Assembly (NCBI GenBank): GCA_002781745.1
Contig: PFFW01000102.1
Location: 26,524-90,523 of the forward strand
DNA: 64,000 nt
From: Rhodospirillales bacterium CG15_BIG_FIL_POST_REV_8_21_14_020_66_15
GTDB taxonomy: Bacteria; Pseudomonadota; Alphaproteobacteria; Rhodospirillales; Casp-alpha2
Direction of reading: 5' to 3'
In this document: positions 26,075 to 36,799 of the stretch, one piece after another
Numbering within the stretch: the first letter of the stretch is position 1
Layout: every line of letters starts with the position of its first letter
Position numbers and translations under genes: made by a program
The notes under the pieces: generated by a model
Database searches by the model: none
Told to the model about the DNA's origin: nothing
Seen by the model: only the letters and a program-made list of their open reading frames with translations

Positions 26075-27414
26075 TCCTTGCCCCCACCCTTGCCGGGCGG
26101 CTCCACGACCTCGACCTTCAGCGGCACCGACGAGCGCAGGTGCAGGTCGCGCTGCGGGAACGGGAACACGACGCCGTGCTCGTGATACAGGTCCCAGATG
26201 CGCAGCTGTACGGCGCTGCGCACGTTGGCCACGCCGTTCTGCGGGTCGTTGATCCAGAATCGCAGTTCCAGGTTTACCGAATTGTCGCCGAATGCCATCA
26301 GGTGGCAGACGGGCACGGGCTCCTTGAGCACGCGGTCGACTCCCTCCGCGGCCTTGAGCGCCAGTTCGCGGGCCAGATGCACGTCGGCGCCGTAGTCGAT
26401 GCCGATGGGCACCTTCTGGCGCACCAGCTGGTTGGAGAACGACCAGTTCTCGACCCGCTGGGAGATCAGTTCCTCGTTGGGAATGAGGTGCTCGGTCCCG
26501 TCCCTGGTGATGACCGAGACATAGCGCGCGCCCAGCGTGTTGATCCAGCCGAAGGTATCGCCGATGGCGATGACGTCGCCGGGCTTGACGGAGCGGTCCA
26601 TCAGCAGGATCACGCCGCTCATCAGGTTGGACACGACCTTCTGCAGGCCGAAACCGATACCAAGGCCCACGGCGCCGCCGAACACGGCGAAGGCCGTCAG
26701 GTCGATGCCGACGCTTTCCAGCGCCAGCACGATGGCTAGGGCGAACAGCGAGACCCGCGCGAACTTGCCGAACAGGACTCGCATGGAGGGCGTCAGGTTG
26801 GCCGACGCGTTGATCCGCGCTTCCGCCAGACGCGACGCCACCGAGGCGAGATAGAGGAACAGCGCCGACACCAGCGCCGCCTTGACCACGCCCAGGACGG
26901 AGATGCGGAAATCACCAAGATGCAGCGCCATGCGGTCCAGGGTGTCCGCGACGGGGACCAGCAGGCCCAGAAGGTTGAGCGCCGCGATGGACCACGCCGT
27001 GACGGCAACGGCGCGCGCCCAGAAGGGATTGCGGATGAAGCTGGAGGCCAAGCGGATCACCGCCCAGGCGGTCAGCAGGGAAACCGCCCCCTCCATGACC
27101 TGATGGGGCCACCCCGCCCCCTTGGCGGCGAACACGGCGAACCACAGGGCCGCCAGCCACACGACGGGCCGGGCGATGGGCTTCAAGGCGGCCGCCACGG
27201 GTACGCCGAAACGGGCGTACCAGCGCACGTCGGGCCGGAGATCGAGCACGGCCTCAAGCCTGGGCGAAAGGAGGCGTGCAGCGACGAAGGTCGCCAGGAT
27301 CACGCCCAATTGCACAAGGTTGCCGACGGCCAAAAGGTTGGCGTCTATCCAGGCGAGCGCGGCCGCGAGCCACTGCCGCAGGTGTTCCGGATCGGTATAG
27401 GTGTTCAGGTCCAT
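26071..27414 (-). CDS. MscS-family mechanosensitive ion channel
   Basis: An inner-membrane channel of 447 residues. About five to six hydrophobic helices precede the pore helix, which carries the Gly/Ala-rich GGAVGLGIGFGLQKVVSNLMSG typical of TM3 in MscS. The beta domain follows: DRSVKPGDVIAIGDTFGWI, then RYVSVITRDGTEHLIPNEELIS, then the alpha/beta C-terminal part. Members release solutes on hypo-osmotic shock. The extended N-terminal membrane region places it among the medium-sized paralogues rather than minimal MscS. Confidence 0.92.
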   Translation of the reverse strand: MDLNTYTDPEHLRQWLAAALAWIDANLLAVGNLVQLGVILATFVAARLLSPRLEAVLDLRPDVRWYARFGVPVAAALKPIARPVVWLAALWFAVFAAKGAGWPHQVMEGAVSLLTAWAVIRLASSFIRNPFWARAVAVTAWSIAALNLLGLLVPVADTLDRMALHLGDFRISVLGVVKAALVSALFLYLASVASRLAEARINASANLTPSMRVLFGKFARVSLFALAIVLALESVGIDLTAFAVFGGAVGLGIGFGLQKVVSNLMSGVILLMDRSVKPGDVIAIGDTFGWINTLGARYVSVITRDGTEHLIPNEELISQRVENWSFSNQLVRQKVPIGIDYGADVHLARELALKAAEGVDRVLKEPVPVCHLMAFGDNSVNLELRFWINDPQNGVANVRSAVQLRIWDLYHEHGVVFPFPQRDLHLRSSVPLKVEVVEPPGKGGGKD

Positions 27415-27474
27415 GTCGCCACCCCTGCCCGCCAGCTTATCCGACAGGACGGGTGTGGGCCAGCGGTCGGCGGA

Positions 27475-27792
27475 TCAGGCCTCGGGCTCACTTTTGGAGG
27501 CCGGCGCCAGCGCCGGCCCCGACACGGGCACGAGCCGGATGGTCGCCTCGTCGACGGACATGGAGAGCAGGATCAGGCCGAACAGCAGGATCACCGTGCC
27601 GGCGACGGTCAGGGCGAACATGCCGATCATCTGGTGAAACACGAACAGCATGGCAACGGCGATCAGGAGCGGCTTCCACCGCCCGGCGCGCTTGCTGGCC
27701 GTGCCGCAATCGGCGCAGACGACGGGCCGGCCGACGGCCAGCGGCCAGCTGGACAGGCGTTTGAAGCGGGTGCCGCAGGCAGGACAACGCAT
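27475..27792 (-). CDS. Small zinc-ribbon membrane protein, hypothetical
   Basis: The product has 105 residues from MRCPACGTRF (27792). The N-terminus carries CPAC and, after about 26 residues, CADC, a four-Cys zinc ribbon. Two hydrophobic segments follow: PLLIAVAMLFVFHQMIGMFAL and AGTVILLFGLILL. It therefore appears to be an inner-membrane protein with a cytosolic zinc ribbon. The start lies 8 bases after the moxR stop, so it is likely the last gene of the alaS-moxR operon. No function can be assigned. Confidence 0.78.
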   Translation of the reverse strand: MRCPACGTRFKRLSSWPLAVGRPVVCADCGTASKRAGRWKPLLIAVAMLFVFHQMIGMFALTVAGTVILLFGLILLSMSVDEATIRLVPVSGPALAPASKSEPEA

Positions 27793-27799
27793 GGCCGCC

Positions 27800-28675
<876 letters not shown>

Positions 28676-28683
28676 GGGCGCGC

Positions 28684-31350
<2,667 letters not shown>

Positions 31351-31543
31351 AGTCGATATTTAAGCCCGAGGTTCAGGGGTTTAAATGGATGTTATCAGGC
31401 GGCCACCGCCGGAAGCGACGGTTTTACCGGCAAGCCGGGAACCTGTCCAGCATTCGCCGGAACGGGCCGGTACGGACGATTTTATTTAAAATTGAACATA
31501 AATTAGAAATTAATTGATTCATTATTATATATAATAAATATTT

Positions 31544-31572
31544 TTGATCTACTTACTTACTATATTTAATAT
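31544..31572 (+). promoter_or_regulatory. Promoter in an AT-rich tract upstream of the TadG-like gene
   Basis: The stretch 31481-31594 is strikingly AT-rich against the GC-rich background. Within it, TTGATC (31544-31549) and TAATAT (31567-31572) are separated by 17 bp, a good sigma-70-type pair that would start transcription about 15 bp before the ATG at 31595. Other TA-rich hexamers nearby could serve as alternatives. Confidence 0.5.
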
Positions 31573-31594
31573 AGGTCAAAATTCGGACCTGATC

Positions 31595-32965
31595 ATGATA
31601 AAGAAACGCAACCTGCCATTCGAATTGACCAAGGCCGACGAACGGGGCGGTGTCGCCGTCTATACCGCGGTCGCCATCATGATCACCCTGGGGGCGGGCG
31701 CCCTGTCCCTGGATTACGGCCGCATGACCCTTGTTCACACCCAGATGCAGAACCGCGCCGACGCGGCGGCCCTTGCCGGCGCGGTCGAACTGGACGGCCG
31801 TCCCGGCGCGCAGGCCCGGGCGGAGGACGTGGCCCGCAACGCCACCCGCCAGGCGACCGGGGTGCGGACCGACGGTTCGGTCCTGGACATCCAGACCGTG
31901 CGGTTCTACGAGCAGGTCAGCCCTGCCAAGGTGCTCGCGACCGGCGACGAGGACAGCCGCTTCATCGAGATCGTCATGGCGCCGCGCCAGATCGACCTGA
32001 TGCTGCGCACCGTGCTGAACCGGGACGCCGTCTCGAAGGGCCGGGTCAGCGCCCGCGCCACGGCGGGCATCACGCCGTTCATCTGCAACGCGCCGCCCCT
32101 GATGGTCTGCGATCCGGGGGAGTCCGACCCGACGGAAGCCATCGACGACGTCGCCAACATCGGCCGGCAGATCGTGCTCAAGCCGCCGCCCCAGTCGGGG
32201 TTCTGGGGCCCCGGCAACTATGGGCTCCTCGCCCTGCCCGACGGGTCCAACGGCGCCGACGCCATCTCGACCGCGCTGGCCGCCGTGGAGCCGCAGCAAT
32301 GCTACACCCTGGACGTGGAAACCGCGCCCGGCGTGAAGACCAACAAGATTCGCGACGGCATCAACGCACGCTTCGACCATCCGGGCGGCCTGCCGTATCC
32401 CGCGCCGAACGTGATCCATTTCCCCAAGGACGACGACATCGCCGACGGTACCGTCCCGGGCACCCTGGGGTCCGGCGCCTGGGGCATCGACGCCTATTGG
32501 ACCACGAAGCATGGCGGCCCGCTGCCGGGCGACCTGGCCGGCGCGACCCGCTATCAGACATACCTTTACGAACTGGGCGAGACCTTTGCCCGCAACGGCA
32601 AGGAAACCGTGTTTCCCGTTCCGTCCGACGGAGCGCCGGGCGGCTTCGTCACCGTCACGCCGCCGGGCGTGAACATCCCGGAAGACCCGTCCGACCCCGA
32701 CAACCCCGCCGTGGACGGCATGCCCGACGAAACGGTGGCGTCGAACGGCCCGGCCCGGCGCCTCGCCCGCGTCGCGATCCTCAACTGTGCCGCCGAAAGC
32801 GTCCAGGGCAATCACGCCTATCCCACGGACGGCCGCTACGTGGAAATGTTCATCACCGAGTCCGTTCCGGACTCGCCCGCCGGCGCCATCTACGGCGAGA
32901 TCGTGCGCACGATCACCACGACCAACGACCCGGATTACCACGCCAATGCCGCGCTTGTTGAATGA
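31595..32965 (+). CDS. TadG-like pilus assembly protein (putative)
   Basis: The product has 456 residues from MIKKRNLPFEL (31595), after a weak GGA. A single N-terminal hydrophobic segment lies within DERGGVAVYTAVAIMITLGAGALSLDYGRM, followed by QMQNRADAAALAGAVEL, the classic TadG/TadE-like N-terminal pattern of Flp pilus assembly proteins. The remaining 380 residues are exported and Pro/Asp-rich, and the Cys residues could form disulfides. It overlaps the TadE-like gene by 20 bp. No Tad ATPase, secretin or pilin gene is in the window, so its partner machinery would lie elsewhere. Confidence 0.78.
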   Translation: MIKKRNLPFELTKADERGGVAVYTAVAIMITLGAGALSLDYGRMTLVHTQMQNRADAAALAGAVELDGRPGAQARAEDVARNATRQATGVRTDGSVLDIQTVRFYEQVSPAKVLATGDEDSRFIEIVMAPRQIDLMLRTVLNRDAVSKGRVSARATAGITPFICNAPPLMVCDPGESDPTEAIDDVANIGRQIVLKPPPQSGFWGPGNYGLLALPDGSNGADAISTALAAVEPQQCYTLDVETAPGVKTNKIRDGINARFDHPGGLPYPAPNVIHFPKDDDIADGTVPGTLGSGAWGIDAYWTTKHGGPLPGDLAGATRYQTYLYELGETFARNGKETVFPVPSDGAPGGFVTVTPPGVNIPEDPSDPDNPAVDGMPDETVASNGPARRLARVAILNCAAESVQGNHAYPTDGRYVEMFITESVPDSPAGAIYGEIVRTITTTNDPDYHANAALVE

Positions 32966-33395
32966 CCGCCGGGGCAACGCCCTGATCGAATTCGCCCTGC
33001 TGCTGCCGGTGATGCTCGCCGTTTTCGGAGGGCTGACGGAATTCGGCCGCGCCTTCTTCCAAAGCCACGCCGTGTCAAAGAGCCTGCGGGCCGCCGCCCT
33101 GATGGCCGCGACGAGCGGCCTGCCGCTCGGCGCCGACGCCATTGCCGCGGCCACCAACCTGGCGAAGACCGGCACCCTCGACGGCTCGGGCGACCCGATC
33201 GTCCCCGGATGGACGAAACCGTCGGCTGACCTGAAGTTCACGCCGCTGATCTACAAGGTCGGCGGCCGGGATGTCCCCGTCATCCGCCTGACGGCTGCGG
33301 TGCCCTACGTGCCGATCTTCCCCGTCGTGACCAAGTACCTGGGATTCGAGGCGTACACGATCCGCCTGCAACAGGAACAGGCCCATGTGGAGTAG
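32946..33395 (+). CDS. TadE-like minor pseudopilin (first)
   Basis: The product has 149 residues, starting MPRLLNDRRGNALIEFALLLPVML. The RRGNALIEFALLLPV segment is the TadE prepilin-like motif with the conserved Glu in the hydrophobic helix, followed by FGRAFFQSHAVSKSLRAAALMAA. It is a single-pass, exported protein of the Flp/Tad family. It overlaps the upstream TadG-like gene by 20 bp and the next gene by 11 bp, so the three form one operon. Confidence 0.87.
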   Translation: MPRLLNDRRGNALIEFALLLPVMLAVFGGLTEFGRAFFQSHAVSKSLRAAALMAATSGLPLGADAIAAATNLAKTGTLDGSGDPIVPGWTKPSADLKFTPLIYKVGGRDVPVIRLTAAVPYVPIFPVVTKYLGFEAYTIRLQQEQAHVE

Positions 33396-33927
33396 GCGGG
33401 CCCCCTCGGCGCGGGACGAGCACGGCGGCGCGGCCATCGGCTTCGGCCTGGTCCTGCCCATGCTGCTGGCGCTGACCGTGGGCGTGCTCGAACTCGCCCT
33501 GGTCATCACCGATTATCACCGCGCGGGCACGGCAGCCAGCCGGGTCGCCCGCCTTGCCGCCATCGCCGATGCGGTCACGGACGTCCGCGGCCTTGCCGAC
33601 GGCGCCACGGTCAGTTGCGTCTTTTCCGCGGGCGCGACGAGTTGCACCTCGGGGACCGCGGACTCTTCCGCCTTCGCGGCCCTTCTGGCCGAGGCCCGGA
33701 CGGTGATGCCGGACCTTGCGGCGGGCAACCTGCGCGTCGACTACACGAACATCGGCCTCGGCGACCCGGCGACGCCGGGCGGCATCAAGCCCCTGGTCAC
33801 CGCCCGTCTCGTCAATCTGCGCCACGATTTCCGCTTTCTCAGGGTCATCAAGCCCCTGACGGACGGCATCGACTACCCCGACTTCGCCTCGCGCCAGGTC
33901 GCCAAGGGCCAGGGCGCGGCCCCGTAA
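33385..33927 (+). CDS. TadE-like minor pseudopilin (second)
   Basis: The product has 180 residues. The N-terminal stretch DEHGGAAIGFGLVLPMLLALTVGVLELALV is a TadE-type hydrophobic helix, though the usual Glu after the Gly/Ala segment is less clear than in the first copy. It is followed by YHRAGTAASRVARLAAIADAV. Two Cys residues in the exported domain (SCVFSAGATSC) could pair. It starts inside the previous gene (11-bp overlap) and is the last gene of the operon. The recA terminator hairpin is located just downstream. Confidence 0.8.
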   Translation: MWSRRAPSARDEHGGAAIGFGLVLPMLLALTVGVLELALVITDYHRAGTAASRVARLAAIADAVTDVRGLADGATVSCVFSAGATSCTSGTADSSAFAALLAEARTVMPDLAAGNLRVDYTNIGLGDPATPGGIKPLVTARLVNLRHDFRFLRVIKPLTDGIDYPDFASRQVAKGQGAAP

Positions 33928-33956
33928 ACCGCGCGCCCGGCCGTCGACCGGCACCG

Positions 33957-33993
33957 CAAAAGAAACGCAGCCGGCGCGGGGGCGCCGGCTGCG
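33957..33993 (-). terminator. Rho-independent terminator for recA
   Basis: Perfect 12-bp arms CGCAGCCGGCGC (33966-33977) and GCGCCGGCTGCG (33982-33993) enclose a 4-base loop. On the minus strand the stem is followed by TTTCTTTT (down to about 33958), as expected for transcription leaving recA. On the plus strand there is no T-run, but the stem could still slow the TadE operon transcript. Confidence 0.75.
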
Positions 33994-34135
33994 GTTGGGG
34001 GCGGTGCCGGGGGGAGGCACCACCGTTTGGCGCCGGAGGCACCTGGGGTCCGGCCCGCGGGGGACGGGCCGGGGATCGGCCCGGAGGGTGACGGGCCTGG
34101 GAATGCGGAAGCGCGGGAGCGGTCGGAACGGCGGT

Positions 34136-35242
34136 TTAAAACTCGTCCGCCGCCGTGTCGGGCGCGTCGTCGGCATCGCCGCCGCCGTCCATGTCCCCGG
34201 ATCCGACCATCATTTCATCGGAGATCAGGCCCGCGTTGTGGCGGATCTGGTCCTCGATGGCCTTGGCCGTTTCCGGGTTGGCGCGCAGGAACTGCTTGGC
34301 GTTCTCGCGGCCCTGGCCGATGCGCTCGGAATTGAAGGAGAACCAGGAGCCCGATTTCTCGACGATGCCCGCCTTGACGCCCAGGTCGAGAATCTCGCCC
34401 ATCTTGGAGATGCCCTCGCCGTACATGATGTCGAATTCGATCATCTTGAAGGGCGGCGCCATCTTGTTTTTCACGACCTTGACGCGGGTCTGGTTGCCGA
34501 CCACCTCGTCGCGGTCCTTGATGGCGCCGATGCGGCGGATTTCCATGCGCACCGAGGAATAGAACTTGAGCGCGTTGCCGCCGGTCGTCGTCTCCGGATT
34601 GCCGAACATGACGCCGATCTTCATGCGGATCTGGTTGATGAAGATGACCATGGTGTTGGACTTGGACACCGATGCCGTCAGCTTCCTGAGCGCCTGGCTC
34701 ATGAGCCGGGCCTGCAGGCCGACGTGGGTGTCGCCCATCTCGCCCTCAAGCTCGGCCCGCGGCACCAGGGCCGCCACCGAGTCGACCACCAGCACGTCGA
34801 TGGCGCCCGAGCGCACCAGGGTGTCGGAGATTTCCAGCGCCTGTTCGCCGGCGTCGGGCTGCGAGATCAGCAGTTCCTCGACGTCGACGCCGAGCTTCTT
34901 GGCATAGGCCGGGTCGAGGGCGTGTTCGGCGTCGACGAAGGCGCAGGTGCCGCCGGCCTTCTGCGCCTCGGCGATCACGTGCAGGGCCAGGGTCGTCTTG
35001 CCGGAGCTTTCGGGCCCGTAGATTTCCACGATGCGGCCGCGCGGCAGGCCGCCGATGCCGAGGCCGATGTCGAGGCCGATGGAGCCCGTGGAGATGGTCG
35101 GCGTATCGACCACTTCGCGCTGGCCGAGGCGCATGATCGAGCCCTTGCCGAAGGCGCGTTCGATCTGCCCCAATGCCGCGTCGAGGGCCTTGTTCTTGTC
35201 CACGTCCTGCTTCTCCACCAAACGCAATGCCGTATCGGCCAT
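34136..35242 (-). CDS. recA: Recombinase RecA
   Basis: This 368-residue cytosolic recombinase and LexA co-protease carries out homologous recombination and SOS induction. It has the N-terminal [21 protein letters not shown], Walker [30 protein letters not shown] (Walker B and its surroundings), the L1/L2 region with [20 protein letters not shown], and an acidic C-terminal tail. Upstream are two GTTC/GTAC-N7-GTTC LexA-type sites, one overlapping the promoter (35292-35319). Length and motifs are normal. Confidence 0.98.
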   Translation of the reverse strand: MADTALRLVEKQDVDKNKALDAALGQIERAFGKGSIMRLGQREVVDTPTISTGSIGLDIGLGIGGLPRGRIVEIYGPESSGKTTLALHVIAEAQKAGGTCAFVDAEHALDPAYAKKLGVDVEELLISQPDAGEQALEISDTLVRSGAIDVLVVDSVAALVPRAELEGEMGDTHVGLQARLMSQALRKLTASVSKSNTMVIFINQIRMKIGVMFGNPETTTGGNALKFYSSVRMEIRRIGAIKDRDEVVGNQTRVKVVKNKMAPPFKMIEFDIMYGEGISKMGEILDLGVKAGIVEKSGSWFSFNSERIGQGRENAKQFLRANPETAKAIEDQIRHNAGLISDEMMVGSGDMDGGGDADDAPDTAADEF

Positions 35243-35291
35243 CTTGCCTCTCCCTTATTCCATAGGCCCGCGAGCCGTTGCAATCGGGATC

Positions 35292-35319
35292 AATGTACGT
35301 GTTTTGTTCTCATTGACAA
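35292..35319 (-). promoter_or_regulatory. recA promoter with overlapping SOS box
   Basis: On the minus strand, TTGTCA (35314-35319) and TACATT (35292-35297) are 16 bp apart. Between and over them lies the LexA-type site GAAC-N7-GTAC (35295-35309), one base off the alphaproteobacterial consensus GAAC-N7-GAAC. The recA start follows about 50 bp downstream. LexA binding here would block RNA polymerase. Confidence 0.68.
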
Positions 35320-35363
35320 GCGTAATTTGTACTACGTTGATATGATTATATTTTATTATGTTT

Positions 35364-35378
35364 GTTCACAGAGTGTTC
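35364..35378. promoter_or_regulatory. Second LexA-type SOS box (GTTC-N7-GTTC)
   Basis: GTTCACAGAGTGTTC is a perfect match to the alphaproteobacterial SOS box, a direct repeat of GTTC with 7 bases between. It lies about 120 bp upstream of the recA start, in an AT-rich stretch. It could give cooperative control of recA or regulate another promoter in this region. Confidence 0.7.
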
Positions 35379-35401
35379 CGGCCGGAATCGGACTCCGGAC
35401 G

Positions 35402-35444
35402 GCATGCTTAACGGATATGGTTAACGGCCCGGACGGGGACTCGG
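35402..35444. repeat. 43-bp imperfect direct repeat, copy 1
   Basis: A 24-bp block (35402-35425, beginning GCATGCTTAAC and ending ATGGTTAAC), 10 variable bases, then GGGACTCGG (35436-35444). The same blocks with the same spacing recur at 36686-36728. The two copies bracket mazF, mazE and the orphan antitoxin gene. Confidence 0.8.
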
Positions 35445-35515
35445 GTCGGTCGTACCGGCGGTCCGGGCCAAGGGGGACAAAAGATGAACCTGTCTCTTTC
35501 TTGCGCCTTTTTCGC

Positions 35516-35857
35516 TCACCCGGTCAGCGTCGCCAGGCGGGCGAGGATATCCGCCATCAGGTCGTTGCCCAGGGCCTCGCCGGCGGGCGCCACATGGCGG
35601 GCCGCCGCGTCGATCGACTTGATCTGATCGACCAGGACCGCCCCCGTCACGGTCCCGCCTTCCGGAATCGGAACCTTCCATGGCCAGGGATCGAGGTTGG
35701 AGGTGATGGGGCAGACCAGGACGCAATTGGAAATGCCGTTGTAGGCGGCCGGCGAGATCACCAACGCGGGGCGCCTGCCGGCCTGTTCATGGCCCTTTTG
35801 CGGATTGAAATCGACCCAGACCAGGTCGCCGCGATCCGGTGGCTCGGGCGCCGCCAT
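35516..35857 (-). CDS. mazF: MazF/PemK-family endoribonuclease toxin
   Basis: This 113-residue protein has the MazF fold landmarks: RGDLVWVDFNPQKGHEQAGRRPALVISP (conserved Gly/Arg/Pro region with the active-site Arg), a middle NCVLVCPITSN (active-site Ser/Thr) and VLVDQIKSID. These toxins cleave RNA at short sequences, which inhibits translation. Its start overlaps the mazE stop by one base, the usual antitoxin-first order. It lies inside the segment bracketed by the 43-bp repeats. RNA target preference cannot be predicted. Confidence 0.92.
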   Translation of the reverse strand: MAAPEPPDRGDLVWVDFNPQKGHEQAGRRPALVISPAAYNGISNCVLVCPITSNLDPWPWKVPIPEGGTVTGAVLVDQIKSIDAAARHVAPAGEALGNDLMADILARLATLTG

Positions 35858-36093
35858 TACAAGGTCTCGCGGCCGATGGCCCCGTCATCAAGCGATTCCG
35901 GGGGCTTGAGGCCCGCAGCCTGATCAATCAAGTCCTTGAGGGCGTAGCGCGGCGCGCCCCGGCGGACGACCAGGGCCCCGTTCTCGATCCGCAGATCGAC
36001 GGCTTCACCTTCGTGCAGACCCAAGGATTCCACCGCCATCTTGGGAAGCCTGATGGCACAGGAACCGCCCCACATTCCAACGCGTGACCGCAT
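35857..36093 (-). CDS. mazE: MazE/AbrB-family antitoxin
   Basis: This 78-residue protein has the N-terminal swapped-hairpin AbrB fold: VGMWGGSCAIRLPKMAVESLGLHEGEAVDLRIENGALVVRR. The C-terminal 30 residues are acidic and would bind MazF. It starts behind a GGGAGG Shine-Dalgarno. The palindromic operator at 36122-36154 just upstream suggests autorepression by the MazE or MazEF complex. mazE and mazF overlap by one base. Confidence 0.9.
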   Translation of the reverse strand: MRSRVGMWGGSCAIRLPKMAVESLGLHEGEAVDLRIENGALVVRRGAPRYALKDLIDQAAGLKPPESLDDGAIGRETL

Positions 36094-36121
36094 GCGCGCC
36101 TCCCGGAAACATTTCGGACAA

Positions 36122-36160
36122 AATCTATTTTATATATCATATTTAAAATAGATTATCCAA
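36122..36160 (-). promoter_or_regulatory. mazEF promoter with palindromic operator
   Basis: Perfect 11-bp arms AATCTATTTTA (36122-36132) and TAAAATAGATT (36144-36154) face each other across 11 bp. On the minus strand, TTGGAT (36155-36160) and TATATA (36131-36136) form a -35/-10 pair with an 18-bp spacer, so the palindrome overlays the spacer and -10. MazE starts at 36093, about 30 bp downstream. Confidence 0.7.
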
Positions 36161-36244
36161 GCGGTCGTCGGTGAATCCGCGCGGCGCGGAATTCGGGTTG
36201 ACGGCGGAATTGCCGGACCAATCGTTCTTCGCTAGATTCACGCG

Positions 36245-36463
36245 ATGACACGGCTTCTCGACAAGGCCATCGAACAGGCCCGCCGCCTGTCGGATGCGCG
36301 TCAGGACGAAGCGGCGGAGATCCTGTTGTCTCTCGCGGCTCAAGAAGCCGAAGATGCGCTTCGCCTGAGCACGGGGCAGATCGAGGAAGTGAAACGCCGC
36401 CAAGCGGCACCGGCCTATGCCACGGACGCGGAAATGAGCGCCTTCTTCACCCGGTTCGCATAG
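36245..36463 (+). CDS. Orphan antitoxin-like small protein
   Basis: The product has 72 residues. The pattern LLDKAIEQARRLSDARQDEAAEILLSLA, then LRLSTGQIEEVKRRQAAPAYATDAEMSAFFTRFA, is that of small helical antitoxins usually paired with RelE/ParE toxins: the helical N-terminus mediates dimerisation and the LSxxQ-EVxRR-ATDAE tail binds toxin. No toxin gene follows; the next 336 bp hold no gene. It is therefore an orphan antitoxin or the remnant of a module. It diverges from mazEF. Confidence 0.72.
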   Translation: MTRLLDKAIEQARRLSDARQDEAAEILLSLAAQEAEDALRLSTGQIEEVKRRQAAPAYATDAEMSAFFTRFA

Positions 36464-36799
36464 GGAATCAAACTCCGATTCCGGCGGACGGGGGAATGGT
36501 CCATCCCAAAATCCCCGTGCACGCGGGAATCCATCCTTTCTCCGTATGCTCTGTGGATTCTCCGTGTCCTCTGTGTCCCATTACCCAGGCAATCCAGGCA
36601 CGAGCCTTTCCGGGAACGACTGACTTATTCGCCACAAAGAGCACAGAGGAAAGAGGACCGGAGATAGGTAACTGTCCCCGAATTTGCATGCTTAACGGAT
36701 ATGGTTAACAGACAACATAGGGACTCGGAGGTCTATTAGGACAGGCAAAAAGCATGATAACTTCCTGCGCAAATTGCACCCCAAAGGAAGGCCACCTGA
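36464..36799. other. Gene-free repeat-rich stretch
   Basis: No supportable gene is seen. The stretch carries the inverted pair CCTCTGTG (36568-36575) and CACAGAGG (36642-36649), a sequence resembling intergenic repeats with CCTCTGTGTCC-type cores, and the second copy of the 43-bp direct repeat (36686-36728). It ends with AAAGGAAGG just before the lipoprotein start. Confidence 0.6.
36686..36728. repeat. 43-bp imperfect direct repeat, copy 2
   Basis: Identical 24-bp block (36686-36709) and 9-bp block (36720-36728) to copy 1 at 35402-35444, with the same 10-bp spacing but different spacer bases. Direct orientation, about 1.3 kb apart. Confidence 0.8.

Noticed and set aside
35402..35425. The TTAAC...TTAAC pair in the 43-bp repeat as a CtrA site
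   Set aside because: The spacing between TTAA halves is 9, not 7.
36568..36649. CCTCTGTG/CACAGAGG repeats as a CRISPR-like or structured RNA element
   Set aside because: Only two short inverted copies with no regular spacing; it fits an ordinary intergenic repeat.
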